This document shows, one piece after another, positions 8,925-17,778 of a stretch of 64,000 bases of DNA (within the stretch, counting starts at the first letter, position 1; the number at the start of each line of letters is the position of its first letter). The notes beneath the pieces were generated by a model that was given only the letters and a program-made list of their open reading frames with translations, made no database searches and had not been told where the DNA came from. This DNA is from Rhodospirillales bacterium (GTDB taxonomy: Bacteria; Pseudomonadota; Alphaproteobacteria; Acetobacterales; Acetobacteraceae), in the NCBI GenBank assembly GCA_025352665.1, contig JANXSM010000120.1, positions 1 through 64,000 of the forward strand. Direction: 5' to 3'. The translations under genes were made by a program, and so were the position numbers.

Positions 8925-10212
8925 ATGAGTCCTCCGCTGGTCGGCCTTGCCGGCATCGTTGCACTTTTCGTGCTGCTGTTTCTGCGGCTGCCGGTGTGGG
9001 TGGCGCTGGGTGTTATTGGTTTTATCGGCAATCTCGCGATTTCCGGCTGGTCGAGTGCGTTCGCCACGCTGGGGCAGACAAATTTCGATACCGCTTCGCT
9101 GTACACGCTGTCGGTCATTCCGCTGTTCATTCTGACTGGGGGCGTTGCCGCCAGCACCGGGCTGTCGGCCGATTTGTTCAAGGCGGCGAGCGTGATGCTG
9201 TCGGGGGTGCGGGGTGGATTGTCGGTGGCCACGATCGGGGCTTCTGCGTGTTTTGGCGCGGTGTGCGGCTCCTCGATCGCAACAGCTGCCACGATGACAC
9301 CGATTTCGTTGCGGGAGATGCGGCGTGCCGGTTACGCGGACAGCCTGGCGACGGGTGCGATTGCCGCCGGTGGGTCGCTGGGCATTCTGTTTCCGCCCTC
9401 GATCATATTGGTGATCTATGGCGCGATCGCCCAGCAGTCGGTGCCCAAGCTGTTCGCCGCCGGGCTGATCCCGGGCGTGGCGCTGATGCTGCTCTATATG
9501 GCGGTTGCACTGGTGGTGGCGAACCGCAAATCGGTTCTCGCCCCCTCGGCGCCACCGGCCACGCTGCGCCAGCGGGTGGGTGCGCTCCGTGGTCCGTGGC
9601 AGTTCCTCACCTTGTTCGTGGTCACGATCGGGGGGATCTATGCGGGGATTTTCAGCCCGACCGAGGCTGCCTCGATCGGGGCGCTCGGGGCGATCCTGTT
9701 GGGACTGGCGGGGCGCAGGTTGCGGTTTCGCGAACTGGTCAAGACGGTTGAAACCGCCGTTGTCACCAGTTGCATGCTGTACGTGATCATCATCGGGGCG
9801 AACATCTTCGCCTATTTCATGGTGCAGACGCAGCTGCCCGCGGTGCTGGCAGAGCAGGCCCGGGCTGGTGGTGATGCTGCTGGTGATACTGGCGTATATT
9901 CTGATGGGGTGTTTTCTCGAGGCCATCGGCATGATCCTGATCACCGTGCCGGTGTTCCTGCCGCTGATCACGGCCTATGGCTATGATCCCACTTGGTTTG
10001 CGATCATCGTCGTCATCGTGGTGGAGCTTGGCCTCATCCATCCACCGATCGGCATGAACCTGTTCGTGATCCAAGCGCAGGCGCCCGATATCAGAACGCT
10101 TGAGATCTATCGCGGAATCCTGCCGTTCCTGATCGCGCCGTTCCTGCTGATCGGGCTGATGTTCGCCTTTCCGCAACTGGCCCTGTGGTTGCCGACCTGG
10201 TTGTATGGATAA
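8925..10212 (+). pseudogene. dctM: TRAP transporter large permease (DctM), frameshifted
   Basis: The first frame (8925 to about 9860) gives a normal DctM N-terminal two thirds, including GASACFGAVCGSSIATAATM and the LGILFPPSIILVIYG motif. After LPAVLAEQA the frame turns into arginine/histidine-rich nonsense. The next frame resumes at once with VVMLLVILAYILMGCFLEAIG and runs to 10212 with the conserved IHPPIGMNLFVIQ end. The lesion is a non-multiple-of-three deletion near 9858-9864: family members have several more residues here, so real loss rather than only a sequencing slip is likely. Total span is 1288 nt, not divisible by three. Confidence 0.88.
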
Positions 10213-10214
10213 GG

Positions 10215-10594
10215 CGTACACGAATACGCTGATATTGGTAATTGGCGAGGGCAGGAATTCGCCGGCGCGGATGGCGGTCTGCAGCGACTTAAATTGCGGC
10301 CGGCGGCATAAGCCTGGGCGATTTTCTGGGCGTCGAAGAAGGTGCTGATCGGGTTGGCCTTGAAGTCGGGCGAGTTGCGCACCCAGTCGCCGGATTTTCC
10401 CCCTTCATCGAGATCGTTGTTTTTTAGGTCTACATGGTTGCCTTCCGGGTCCCGGTAGTAGAGCGAGATGGTGAGCCCATGGTGGAGCGCAAAGGCAGGC
10501 AGGATTGTCTCGCCCTTGAGGCGTTCGTAGGAGTCAATCAGGTCGGCGAAGCTGTCGTATTCGAAGGTGCTGTGGTGCATTCCGGTGTGATGGC
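10215..10594 (-). pseudogene. VOC-family extradiol dioxygenase-like protein, C-terminal remnant
   Basis: From ATG 10594 the frame reads MHHSTFEYDSFADLID, then YYRDPEGNHVDLK and VRNSPDFKANPISTFF, matching the C-terminal half of single-domain BphC/VOC proteins that occur in aromatic catabolism operons (metal-binding H and E of HHSTFEY and GNHVDLK). The first 70-80 residues of the domain are missing. Near 10298 the frame breaks after AYAAGRN; the +1 frame continues FKSLQTAIRAGEFLP, the normal end of the family. Doubly broken, so not functional. It abuts the monooxygenase remnant with an ATGA overlap. Confidence 0.75.
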
Positions 10595-10777
10595 TCATCT
10601 GACCCGGTCGAGCATCTCGTGCGCGTCGGGTGGCAGGCTGTCGCCGCGCCAGGCGACATGCTGGTCCGGGCGGGTCGGGGCGAAGTGGGCCTGGTAACGT
10701 ACCATCAGGCGTGGATCGCCGGGGGAGACGATCGACAGAGGCAGGTTTCGTTGTCGGGCGGCTGCGGCAAACGCCAA
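10595..10777 (-). pseudogene. FAD-dependent aromatic monooxygenase, C-terminal remnant
   Basis: About 60 codons contain RPDQHVAWRGD, a C-terminal signature of flavin aromatic hydroxylases of the PheA/MhpA type (their thioredoxin-like tail). Nothing of the FAD-binding part is present. The upstream edge joins directly to the transposase C-terminal remnant at about 10777. With the VOC remnant it looks like the leftover of an aromatic-ring degradation operon. The identification rests on one short motif, so it is moderate. Confidence 0.5.
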
Positions 10778-10901
10778 GGCCGCGCATCAGAAACTGGCGG
10801 AAACCGCATGCCTGCTTGATCTGGCCGAAGACCTGTTCAACGGTGACCTTACGCAGATGGTACGGGCTGCCCCAGGCGCCGCTGCGCAGCTTGGCGGCCA
10901 T
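10776..10901 (-). mobile_element. IS1182/IS5-type transposase, C-terminal remnant
   Basis: Reads YHLRKVTVEQVFGQIKQACG then FRQFLMRGL, the conserved C-terminal VEPVFGQIKxARGFRQF motif (containing the catalytic glutamate) of IS1182-type DDE transposases. It lies in the same orientation as the mid-part remnant at 11071-11312, but the stretch between the two motifs is missing and is replaced by about 70 bp plus the 105-bp inverted-repeat element. Confidence 0.8.
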
Positions 10902-10969
10902 GCATGCGGCCGACCCTGGTTTCGGGGGTAATTAGTGGAGCGGCACTGGGCGCTGCTTTGCCGTGTCCT

Positions 10970-11074
10970 CTAGAGCGGGATGACGTCTGAAAGACAACGT
11001 CACCCCCCTAGATCTGTGTTTTTTCGCGTGATTCAGACCTTTCAGTGATTCCACCTTCGGTCATCCCGCTCTAG
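10970..11074. mobile_element. 105-bp MITE-like element with perfect 15-bp terminal inverted repeats
   Basis: The left end ctagagcgggatgac (10970-10984) and the right end gtcatcccgctctag (11060-11074) are exact inverse complements. The interior has no open frame. The right end supplies the TAG that stops the transposase frame, so the element sits inside the old transposase gene. Its ends resemble the ctagagcgggat arms of the palindromic repeat at 16667-16710. No target-site duplication could be identified with confidence. Confidence 0.6.
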
Positions 11075-11312
11075 GCCATCCAGTCCGCAGCCTCGTCGCC
11101 ACGACGATCTGGGCCGTGGGAGCGGTCGTCATCCGCACCGCTGGCCTGGCTCATCCAGTCTTCCACCGTTTTGGCCAGAACCGGCTCGACCTTCTTCATC
11201 CGGCCATAGCGCATGGCCTCGTGCTTGGAGGCGTTCGCCTTGATCTTGGTCCCGTCGAGCGACATATGGCCCAACTCGACCAGACCGGCCTCCCGGCACA
11301 GGCGAAACACCC
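11071..11312 (-). mobile_element. IS1182-type transposase, middle remnant
   Basis: Reads FRLCREAGLVELGHMSLDGT then KIKANASKHEAMRYGRMKK, the conserved first-aspartate region (LDGTKIKANASKH) of IS1182 transposases. The N-terminal part is missing: at about 11312 the frame runs straight into the PHA depolymerase remnant without an IS end. The C-terminal side is cut by the 105-bp element. Confidence 0.82.
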
Positions 11313-12031
11313 ATCGTCGAGCTTGCCTTCGACCGTCAGCGGCGCCGGGCGGCGGGTGGCCGACGGATCGATCCTGTGCCCACAGAATTCCAGCACACCG
11401 CGTGGTAGCTCGGGGCGTTGGAATGTCTTGTCGATGGTCTGCAGGTAAAACTCGGCCGGCGAATCCATCACCGCCATGTATCGCGCAGCGGCACCGTCGT
11501 GATGAGGTTGCCGGCGAACCACTCGATCGGATGGCTCTGTGCCAGTTCGTTCACCTTGGTAGGGCTCACCCGCGTGTCGATCGGCCCGGCCAGCAGCGTC
11601 ATCGTGCGCGGCGTCGCCGCCTTCCGCCATCAATGCCACGGCGGACAGCGACGTCGTGTGCATTGCGCCAATCGGTGATGTGTACGTCGTTGTCCAGCAG
11701 GCAGGTGCGCACGGTGGCCCGCAGCAGCGTCGCGAAATGGCCGGACATCGGGGCCACGATGAGCAGCCTGGGCTGATCGTCCACAGCTTCTTTCCGGAAA
11801 TGCAGCAGGGTCGCAAACGGTGTCGTATCGGCGACTTCCTCGATCACCGGCACGATCCGGTTGCCCATTTCGGTGCTCTCGACAACGAAGGCCGGTCGCG
11901 CGTGGCGACCAGGAGGCGGGCGAAATCGGTGTCGGCGATCTTCCCACATCGGGTTGCTCGCCCAACCCGCCGCCAGTTCGGCCCCGAGGCACCAGGGCGT
12001 CCAACTGCGCCTGGTAGAGCTGGTAGGGCAT
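11312..12031 (-). pseudogene. phaZ: Intracellular poly(3-hydroxyalkanoate) depolymerase (PhaZ), broken and truncated
   Basis: The start MPYQLYQAQLDALVPRG (ATG 12031) matches the PhaZ N-terminus. A second frame carries LLIVAPMSGHFATLLRATVR and the DVHITDWRNA catalytic region; a third carries ALMAEGGD; a later one carries SPAEFYLQTI then FQRPELPRGVLEF and LTVEGKLDD. At least three frameshifts and internal loss (only about 720 of the usual 1200-1300 bp remain) rule out function. The 3' end is replaced by the transposase remnant at about 11312. Degradation of PHA would need a depolymerase elsewhere, since phaC at 61534-63384 is intact. Confidence 0.82.
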
Positions 12032-12129
12032 CCGGTCTCCTTGTCGGTGAACTCCCGATCGACGCCAATGCAGCTCCGCCGCGGGTGCGATATGGTTTCG
12101 GTTGAGTCGGAGCCGGCTGGCTGTTGCAG

Positions 12130-12810
12130 ATGTCAGAAGGGAACCGGCCCATAGCCGACGCCGTGTTGATCATCAGCAGCCGCAATTATTCCCTCTGGTC
12201 CTTGCGGGGCTTTCTGCTCGCCCGCCTGTCGGGCATCCCCTTCATTGCGGAAACCGTGACGGCGGCCAACGCCGAATCGGCGCGCCAGGAGCTGCTGATG
12301 CGCACCTCCTCCGTCCTGGTGCCGCACCTGGTGGTCGACAGGTTGGATGTGTGGGACACGCTGGCGATCGCCGAATTCCTCAATGAACTGGCGCCGGAAG
12401 CGGGCATGTTTCCGGCCGATCGGGCCGCCCGGGTGCGCTGCCGGTCCATATCCGGCGAGATGCATTCCGGCTTTTCCGCCTTGCGTTCCGGCCTGCAGAT
12501 GAACCTGCGCAGCAGGCGAGCCGGCTTCCGATTCTGGTCCGCAGCCCAGGCCGATGTCACCCGCGTCTGCACCATCTGGCGCGACTGCCTGGCCCAATCT
12601 GGCGGCCTCTGGCTGTTCGGCGAGCGATTCACCGTGGCCGATGCCATGTACGCACCAGTTACGACTCGCTTCATAAGCTATGACGTGGTTATCGACCCCG
12701 TCTACACTGCCTGATGGGATGGTGTCCTGGCGCGTCCGGACATGCTCGAATGGCACGTGGCGGCACTGGACGAGCACGATGAAGTGCCCGAACTTGATGT
12801 CGAATTCTGA
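12130..12810 (+). pseudogene. Glutathione S-transferase family protein with an in-frame TGA
   Basis: The ATG at 12130 opens MSEGNRPIADAVLIISSRNY then SLWSLRGFLL, a GST N-terminal thioredoxin-fold start. The helical domain follows (FTVADAMYAPVTTRF, the GST N-capping box with aspartate). The frame stops at TGA 12712-12714 after DPVYTA, but the same frame continues for 31 codons ([20 protein letters not shown], then a TGA at 12808), which is the normal GST C-terminal helix (x-D-x-V-L-A-R-P-x-M-x-E-W). One nonsense base change therefore removes about 32 residues. A shortened product could still fold; loss of function is probable but not certain. groES begins 26 nt after the original stop. Confidence 0.75.
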
Positions 12811-12835
12811 TTTGGCCGACCAAGGAGACCACCGA

Positions 12836-13171
12836 ATGAAGTTCCGCCCCCTGCACGACCGCGTCGTCGTGCGCCGCCTGAACGCCGAGGAAAAGACCGC
12901 CGGCGGCATCATCATTCCAGGCACCGCCCAGGAGAAGCCGATGGAGGGCGAGATCATCGCCGTCGGCCCCGGCGCGCGTGACGAGACCGGCATCGTGGTG
13001 CCGTTGACCGTGAAGGCGGGCGACAAGGTGCTGTTCGGCAAATGGTCTGGCACCGAGGTCAAGATCACCGGCGAGGAGCTGCTGATCATGAAGGAGAGCG
13101 ACATCATGGGCATCATCGAGGGCATGCCCGCACCGGCCGCGAAGCCGGCCGCCAAGCGCAAGGCCGGATAG
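12836..13171 (+). CDS. groES: Co-chaperonin GroES (Cpn10), orphan with C-terminal extension
   Basis: Cap of the GroEL folding chamber. [20 protein letters not shown] start, mobile loop [16 protein letters not shown] (residues about 20-35) and [11 protein letters not shown] are all canonical. ATG 12836 is fixed by the ribosome binding site aaggag at 12822-12827. At 111 aa it is about 15 residues longer than usual, with a tail rich in Ala, Pro and Lys ([15 protein letters not shown]). No groEL follows: the next gene, 6 nt on, is the NAD(P)HX repair enzyme. No CIRCE-like inverted repeat was seen upstream. A second groESL locus probably exists in the genome (inference). Confidence 0.95.
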   Translation: MKFRPLHDRVVVRRLNAEEKTAGGIIIPGTAQEKPMEGEIIAVGPGARDETGIVVPLTVKAGDKVLFGKWSGTEVKITGEELLIMKESDIMGIIEGMPAPAAKPAAKRKAG

Positions 13172-13177
13172 GCCCAA

Positions 13178-14587
13178 GTGGCCAAGACTGCCCTGTTCAC
13201 CACAGGGCAGATGGGGGAGGCAGACCGGCGGACCATCGCCGCCGGCACGCCGGAAGCGACCCTGATGCAACGGGCCGGGGCGGCCGTGGCGCGCGAGATC
13301 GCGCGCCGCTGGTCGCCTCGGCCCGCGGCTGTTCTGTGCGGACCGGGCAACAACGGCGGCGACGGTCTGGTGGTGGCGCACCTGTTGGCCGAGCGCGGCT
13401 GGCCGGTTTCCGTGTTCGCCTTCGCCCGTTCTGGCGCTGATGCGGCCTTGTGGGCCGGCCCGATCGCGGAACTCACCATCGAGTCGGCCAAGGGCTTTGC
13501 ACTGGTCGTCGACGCGGTGTTCGGCGCCGGGCTCAACCGCGGCTTGCCCGAGTTGGTCCGCCAAGCGCTGGTCACCACCGCCCCGATCGTTGCAATCGAC
13601 GTGCCCAGTGGCGTGTCCGGCGACACCGGCAGCGGCGAGGGCGCCCCCCAGGCGACGCTGACCGTCACATTCCACTGCAAGAAGCCTGGCCATGTGCTGC
13701 TGCCGGGACGCCTGTTGTGCGGCGAGGTGGTGGTAGCCGACATCGGCATCACCGACGCCCCCGCGCCGGATTGCTGGGAGAACGATCCGGATCTTTGGCG
13801 GCAACAGTTTCCCGCAGCAATTGCCACCGACTACAAATACAGCCGCGGCCACGCCTTGGTCGTCGGCGGTTTCCCCACCACCGGGGCTGCCCGCATGGCC
13901 GCCCGCGCCGCTGCACGCGCAGGCGCCGGCGCCACCACCGTCGCGGTCCCGGCCGTGGCGCTGACCGTCTACGCGGCGTCCCTGCTCAGCATCATGGTCG
14001 CCAAGCTGTCGCGACCGGAGGATCTGGCGGGCCTTCTCCAGGACACCCGCCTCACCGCCTTCCTGATCGGCCCAGGGGCTGGGATCACCGAAGCAACCCG
14101 CGGTCAGGTAATGGCCATGCTGGCGACGGGGCGCGCAACGGTTTTGGATGCGGACGCGCTGACCGTGTTCCAACCCGACCCCGCCATATTGTTCGCAGCC
14201 ATCACAGGCCCCTGCGTGCTGACCCCGCACGAGGGCGAATTCTGCCGCCTGTTCACCTTAGAGGGCAGCAAGCTCGACCGTGCCCGCGCGGCCGCTCGGC
14301 AAAGCGGCGCCGTCGTGCTGCTGAAAGGTGCCGACACGGTCATCGCAGCGCCGGACGGGCGCGCGATCATCAACAGCAACGCCCCGCCCACCCTCGCCAC
14401 CGCCGGCGCCGGAGACGTTCTGGCCGGTATCATCACCGGCCTGCTCGCCCAGTCCATGCCCGCCTTCGAAGCAGCCTGTGCCGCCGCCTGGCTGCACGGC
14501 GCCGCCGCCAGCGCGTTCGGACCCGGCCTGCTCGCGGAGGACCTGCCAGACCTGCTGCCAGGGGTGTATCGTGGTCTTTCCACCTGA
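13178..14587 (+). CDS. nnr: Bifunctional NAD(P)H-hydrate epimerase / ADP-dependent NAD(P)H-hydrate dehydratase
   Basis: Repairs hydrated NAD(P)H. The N-terminal YjeF_N epimerase domain (about 1-205) has CGPGNNGGDGLVVAH at residues 54-68. The C-terminal ribokinase-like dehydratase domain (about 215-465) has LIGPGAGI, TPHEGEFCRLF, LKGADTVIAAPDG and the nucleotide motif ATAGAGDVLAGIITG. Length 469 aa fits the fused bacterial enzyme. It begins at GTG 13178, 6 nt after groES, so the two are co-transcribed. Confidence 0.94.
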   Translation: MAKTALFTTGQMGEADRRTIAAGTPEATLMQRAGAAVAREIARRWSPRPAAVLCGPGNNGGDGLVVAHLLAERGWPVSVFAFARSGADAALWAGPIAELTIESAKGFALVVDAVFGAGLNRGLPELVRQALVTTAPIVAIDVPSGVSGDTGSGEGAPQATLTVTFHCKKPGHVLLPGRLLCGEVVVADIGITDAPAPDCWENDPDLWRQQFPAAIATDYKYSRGHALVVGGFPTTGAARMAARAAARAGAGATTVAVPAVALTVYAASLLSIMVAKLSRPEDLAGLLQDTRLTAFLIGPGAGITEATRGQVMAMLATGRATVLDADALTVFQPDPAILFAAITGPCVLTPHEGEFCRLFTLEGSKLDRARAAARQSGAVVLLKGADTVIAAPDGRAIINSNAPPTLATAGAGDVLAGIITGLLAQSMPAFEAACAAAWLHGAAASAFGPGLLAEDLPDLLPGVYRGLST

Positions 14588-14598
14588 TCGGCAGACCC

Positions 14599-16620
14599 AT
14601 GAACCCGTTCTTTGAGACCTGGACCACATCCTTCGCAGCCCCGCCGTTCGACCTGATCCGCCCGGAGCATTTCGCCCCCGCCTTCGACGAAGGCATGACC
14701 AGGCACAAGGCCGAAATCGCGGCCATCGCCGAGGACCCTGCAGTGCCTGACTTCGCCAACACGATCGAGGCGATGGAGCGCTCCGGCCGCTTTCTCAAGC
14801 GGGTGCACGCGGTGTTCGCCAACCTCGTGGTCAGCCTGGGCGGTACCGCGCTGCAGGCGATCGATCTCGACTACGCGCCGAAGCTGGCGGCGCATTTCGC
14901 CGCGATTGCGCTCGACCCGCGGCTTTTCCAGCGGGTGGCGGGCCTGCATGCCGGCCAGCCGAAGCTCGATCCCGACCAGGCGCGCGTCCTGGAGCGCAGC
15001 CATCTCGGTTTCGTCCGGGCCGGCGCCGCCCTCGGTCCGTCCGAGAAGCAGCGCATGGCCGAAATATCCGAACGGCTGGCCACGCTGCACACCCGGTTTG
15101 GCCAGAACGTGCTGCATGACGAGAACACCTGGCAGCTCGAACTCACCGATGCCGATCTCGCGGGCCTTCCCGATTTCGTTGTCGAAGGGGCCCGTCGCGC
15201 CGCCGCCGAACGGGGCCACCCGGGCGGCATGGTCATCACCCTGTCCCGCTCGCTGATCGAGCCGTTCCTGACCTTTTCCGCGCGGCGGGATCTGCGACGC
15301 ACCGCCCATGCCGCCTGGATCTCGCGCGGCGAGCACCCCGGCGCACACGACAACACCAGGCTCATCCCCGAAATCCTCGCCCTGCGCGCCGAGCGCGCGC
15401 GGCTGCTGGGCTACACGCATTTCGCCGATTTCCGCCTCGCCGACACCATGGCCGGCACGCCCGCCGCGGTCGAAGGCCTCACCGGCGAGGTCTGGACCGC
15501 CGGGCGCGCCCAGGCGCTGGCGGAAGCCGAGCGCCTCGGCCGCCTGGCCAAGGCGGAGGGCATGAACGAGACGCTCGAGGCATGGGATTGGCTCTACTAC
15601 GCCGAGAAGGTCCGCTACGCCGACTACGCCATCGATGAAGCCGAGGTGAAGCCGTATTTCGTGCTGGAGAACATCCAGCAGGCCGTGTTCGACACCGCGG
15701 GCCGCCTGTTCGGTCTTAGCTTCATCCCCCGGACGGACGTGCCGGTCTATCATCCCGATGTCAGGGCCTACGAGGTGCGCGAGGGCGAACGCCACGTCGG
15801 GCTGTTCCTGGCCGACAACTATGCCCGCGCCGACAAGCGCTCGGGGGCGTGGATGAGCAGCTACCGCGACCAGGAGGATCTCGACGGCTCCGTGGCGCCG
15901 ATCATCGTCAACAACAACAACTTCGCCAAATCGACCCCGGCGCTGCTCAGCTACGACGACGCCGAGACGATGTTCCACGAGTTCGGCCATGCGCTGCATG
16001 GTTTGCTCAGCCAGGTGCGCTACCCCAGTCAGTCCGGCACCGCCGTCAGGCGAGACTTTGTCGAGCTGCCCTCCCAGATCTACGAGCACTGGTTGTCAGT
16101 TCCCGAGACGCTAGCACGCTTTGCAAGGCATCACGAGACCAACGAACCCATACCTGCGGCCCTGGTCGCCAAGCTGCATGCCGCGCGCAACTTCAACCAG
16201 GGCTTCGACACAGTTGAATACACCGCCTCGGCCATTCTCGACATGCGCCTGCACACGCATCCCACGCCGGAGACCCTGGATATCGCCCGGTTCGAACGAG
16301 AGGTGTTGGCCGAACTCGGCATGCCCGCAGCCATCGGTGCCAGGCATCGCCCGCCGCATTTCCAGCATCTCTTCGCCGGCGGCGGCTACGCGGCCGGCTA
16401 TTACTCCTACCTCTGGGCGGAGGTTCTCGATGCCGACGGCTTCGCCAGATTTGAGGAGAGCGGCGACCCGTTCAACCCGGAGCTGGCGGCAAAATTCAAA
16501 ATCCTGCTGTCCTCCGGCGACACGCGCGACCCGATGGAGCTCTACGTCGATTTCGCCGGCCGCATGCCTGAGACCAAGGCGCTGCTCATGAGCCGAGGCT
16601 TGCTGGCGGCAGGGGCATAA
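14599..16620 (+). CDS. M3-family metallopeptidase, peptidyl-dipeptidase Dcp / oligopeptidase A type
   Basis: Cytosolic zinc peptidase of 673 aa from ATG 14599 (MNPFFETWTTSFAAPPFDLI). The frame is open further upstream, but that stretch lies in the nnr gene. Zinc-binding HEFGH is at residues 460-464 (MFHEFGHALHG). The C-terminal substrate segment has HFQHLFAGGGYAAGYYSYLW. The VRRDFVELPSQIYEHW run is typical of Dcp and OpdA. No signal peptide, so intracellular peptide turnover is expected. It starts 11 nt after nnr. Confidence 0.93.
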   Translation: MNPFFETWTTSFAAPPFDLIRPEHFAPAFDEGMTRHKAEIAAIAEDPAVPDFANTIEAMERSGRFLKRVHAVFANLVVSLGGTALQAIDLDYAPKLAAHFAAIALDPRLFQRVAGLHAGQPKLDPDQARVLERSHLGFVRAGAALGPSEKQRMAEISERLATLHTRFGQNVLHDENTWQLELTDADLAGLPDFVVEGARRAAAERGHPGGMVITLSRSLIEPFLTFSARRDLRRTAHAAWISRGEHPGAHDNTRLIPEILALRAERARLLGYTHFADFRLADTMAGTPAAVEGLTGEVWTAGRAQALAEAERLGRLAKAEGMNETLEAWDWLYYAEKVRYADYAIDEAEVKPYFVLENIQQAVFDTAGRLFGLSFIPRTDVPVYHPDVRAYEVREGERHVGLFLADNYARADKRSGAWMSSYRDQEDLDGSVAPIIVNNNNFAKSTPALLSYDDAETMFHEFGHALHGLLSQVRYPSQSGTAVRRDFVELPSQIYEHWLSVPETLARFARHHETNEPIPAALVAKLHAARNFNQGFDTVEYTASAILDMRLHTHPTPETLDIARFEREVLAELGMPAAIGARHRPPHFQHLFAGGGYAAGYYSYLWAEVLDADGFARFEESGDPFNPELAAKFKILLSSGDTRDPMELYVDFAGRMPETKALLMSRGLLAAGA

Positions 16621-16710
16621 AGCAATGTCGCGTGAGGCTGAACCAACCACGCGGTAAAACATAGAGCTAGAGCGGGATTATGTCGCCTATCAAACGTCAT
16701 CTCGCTCTAG
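16621..16710 (-). repeat. Dispersed palindromic intergenic repeat, copy 1
   Basis: The right part (16667-16710) is a hairpin: ctagagcgggat pairs with atctcgctctag with one mismatch. The left part read on the minus strand gives a tail (taccgcgtggttggttcagc, then ctcacgcgacattgctt) that matches the tail of the copy at 22762-22864 and the partial copy at 60791-60856. It lies directly after the M3 peptidase stop and may also act as a terminator. Confidence 0.7.
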
Positions 16711-16881
16711 GCGCGCGCTGCCCCGCCAAAACCCGCCGGCCCGTGTCACCGCCCCAAAGGCGATGAGGTCGGCGACGTCTGCTCCCATTGTTCGGCCCTT
16801 CGAGCAGCCTGTCTCGAATGTGAGCTATTCCCCATGAGGCGGCACCGCTTACATGACGGATCGTCCTACAGGAGACATACG

Positions 16882-17763
16882 ATGATCGACATCCGCAAAG
16901 CCGGCGAATTCAAGCTCGGCGACCGCTGGGTGAAGCGTGTCGGCTATGGCGCGATGCAGCTGGCCGGGCCCGGCGTGTTCGGGCCGCCGAAAGACCGCGA
17001 GGGCGCAATCGCCGTGCTGCGGGAGGTGGTGGCGCAGGGTATCGACCATATCGACACCAGCGATTTCTATGGCCCCCACGTGACCAATCAGCTGATCCGC
17101 GAGGCGCTGCATCCCTACCCCGACAACCTCGTCATCGTCACCAAGCTCTGCGCCCGGCGCGGTGCGGACGGGTCCTGGATCCCGGCCATGTCGGCTGCGG
17201 AACTGACCCAGGCGGTGCACGACAATCTCCGCAATCTCGGCCTGGACGTACTCGAAGTCGTCAATCTTCGCAGCATGTTGAACGTCCATGGTCCGGCGGA
17301 AGGATCGCTCGAGGCGCCATTCACCGTCCTCGCCGAACTGCAGCGGCAGGGCCTCGTACGTCACATCGGGCTCAGCAACGTCACGCCCACACAGGTGGCC
17401 GACGCACGCCGGATCGCGCCCGTCGTCTGCGTACAGAACCTCTACAACATCGCGAACCGCAACGACGATGCGCTGATCGACACGCTGGCCGCGGCCGGCA
17501 CCGCCTATGTGCCGTTCTTCCCGCTCGGCGGTTTCACACCCCTGCAATCGACAGCACTGCTCGACGTCGCGGCACGGCTGAATGCCACCCCGATCCAGGT
17601 GGCCCTCGCCTGGCTGCTCCACCGCGCACCCAATATCCTGCTGATCCCCGGCACTTCTTCGCTCGACCATCTGCGGGAGAACGTCGCGTCGGTCGACCTC
17701 ACGCTGCTGCCAGACGATATCGCCGTGCTGGACCGGATCGGCGAGAAGGCTATGTCGAACTGA
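16882..17763 (+). CDS. Aldo/keto reductase family oxidoreductase
   Basis: NADPH-dependent (beta/alpha)8 reductase of 293 aa. ATG 16882 follows the ribosome binding site caggag at 16869-16874, so the open frame further upstream is not used. Catalytic Asp and Tyr are in HIDTSDFYGP and the Lys in IVTKLC. The fourth tetrad position, usually His, reads Asn (EVVNLRSM), as is common in the YdbC-like subgroup. The NADP phosphate-binding end LLIPGTSSLDHLRENV is present. Substrate unknown. Transcribed alone. Confidence 0.9.
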   Translation: MIDIRKAGEFKLGDRWVKRVGYGAMQLAGPGVFGPPKDREGAIAVLREVVAQGIDHIDTSDFYGPHVTNQLIREALHPYPDNLVIVTKLCARRGADGSWIPAMSAAELTQAVHDNLRNLGLDVLEVVNLRSMLNVHGPAEGSLEAPFTVLAELQRQGLVRHIGLSNVTPTQVADARRIAPVVCVQNLYNIANRNDDALIDTLAAAGTAYVPFFPLGGFTPLQSTALLDVAARLNATPIQVALAWLLHRAPNILLIPGTSSLDHLRENVASVDLTLLPDDIAVLDRIGEKAMSN

Positions 17764-17778
17764 ACGCCGTGCGGCCTG

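Noticed and set aside
7397-9292. Long open frame (631 codons) on the minus strand across dctP and dctQ
   Set aside because: Arg/His/Gln-rich translation with no family; it is antisense to well-conserved TRAP genes in GC-rich DNA.
12712-12810. Selenocysteine or programmed read-through in the GST
   Set aside because: No SECIS-like hairpin recognised behind the TGA and the family has no Sec; a nonsense mutation is simpler.
14104-16089. 661-codon open frame on the minus strand
   Set aside because: Shadow of nnr and the M3 peptidase; no motifs.
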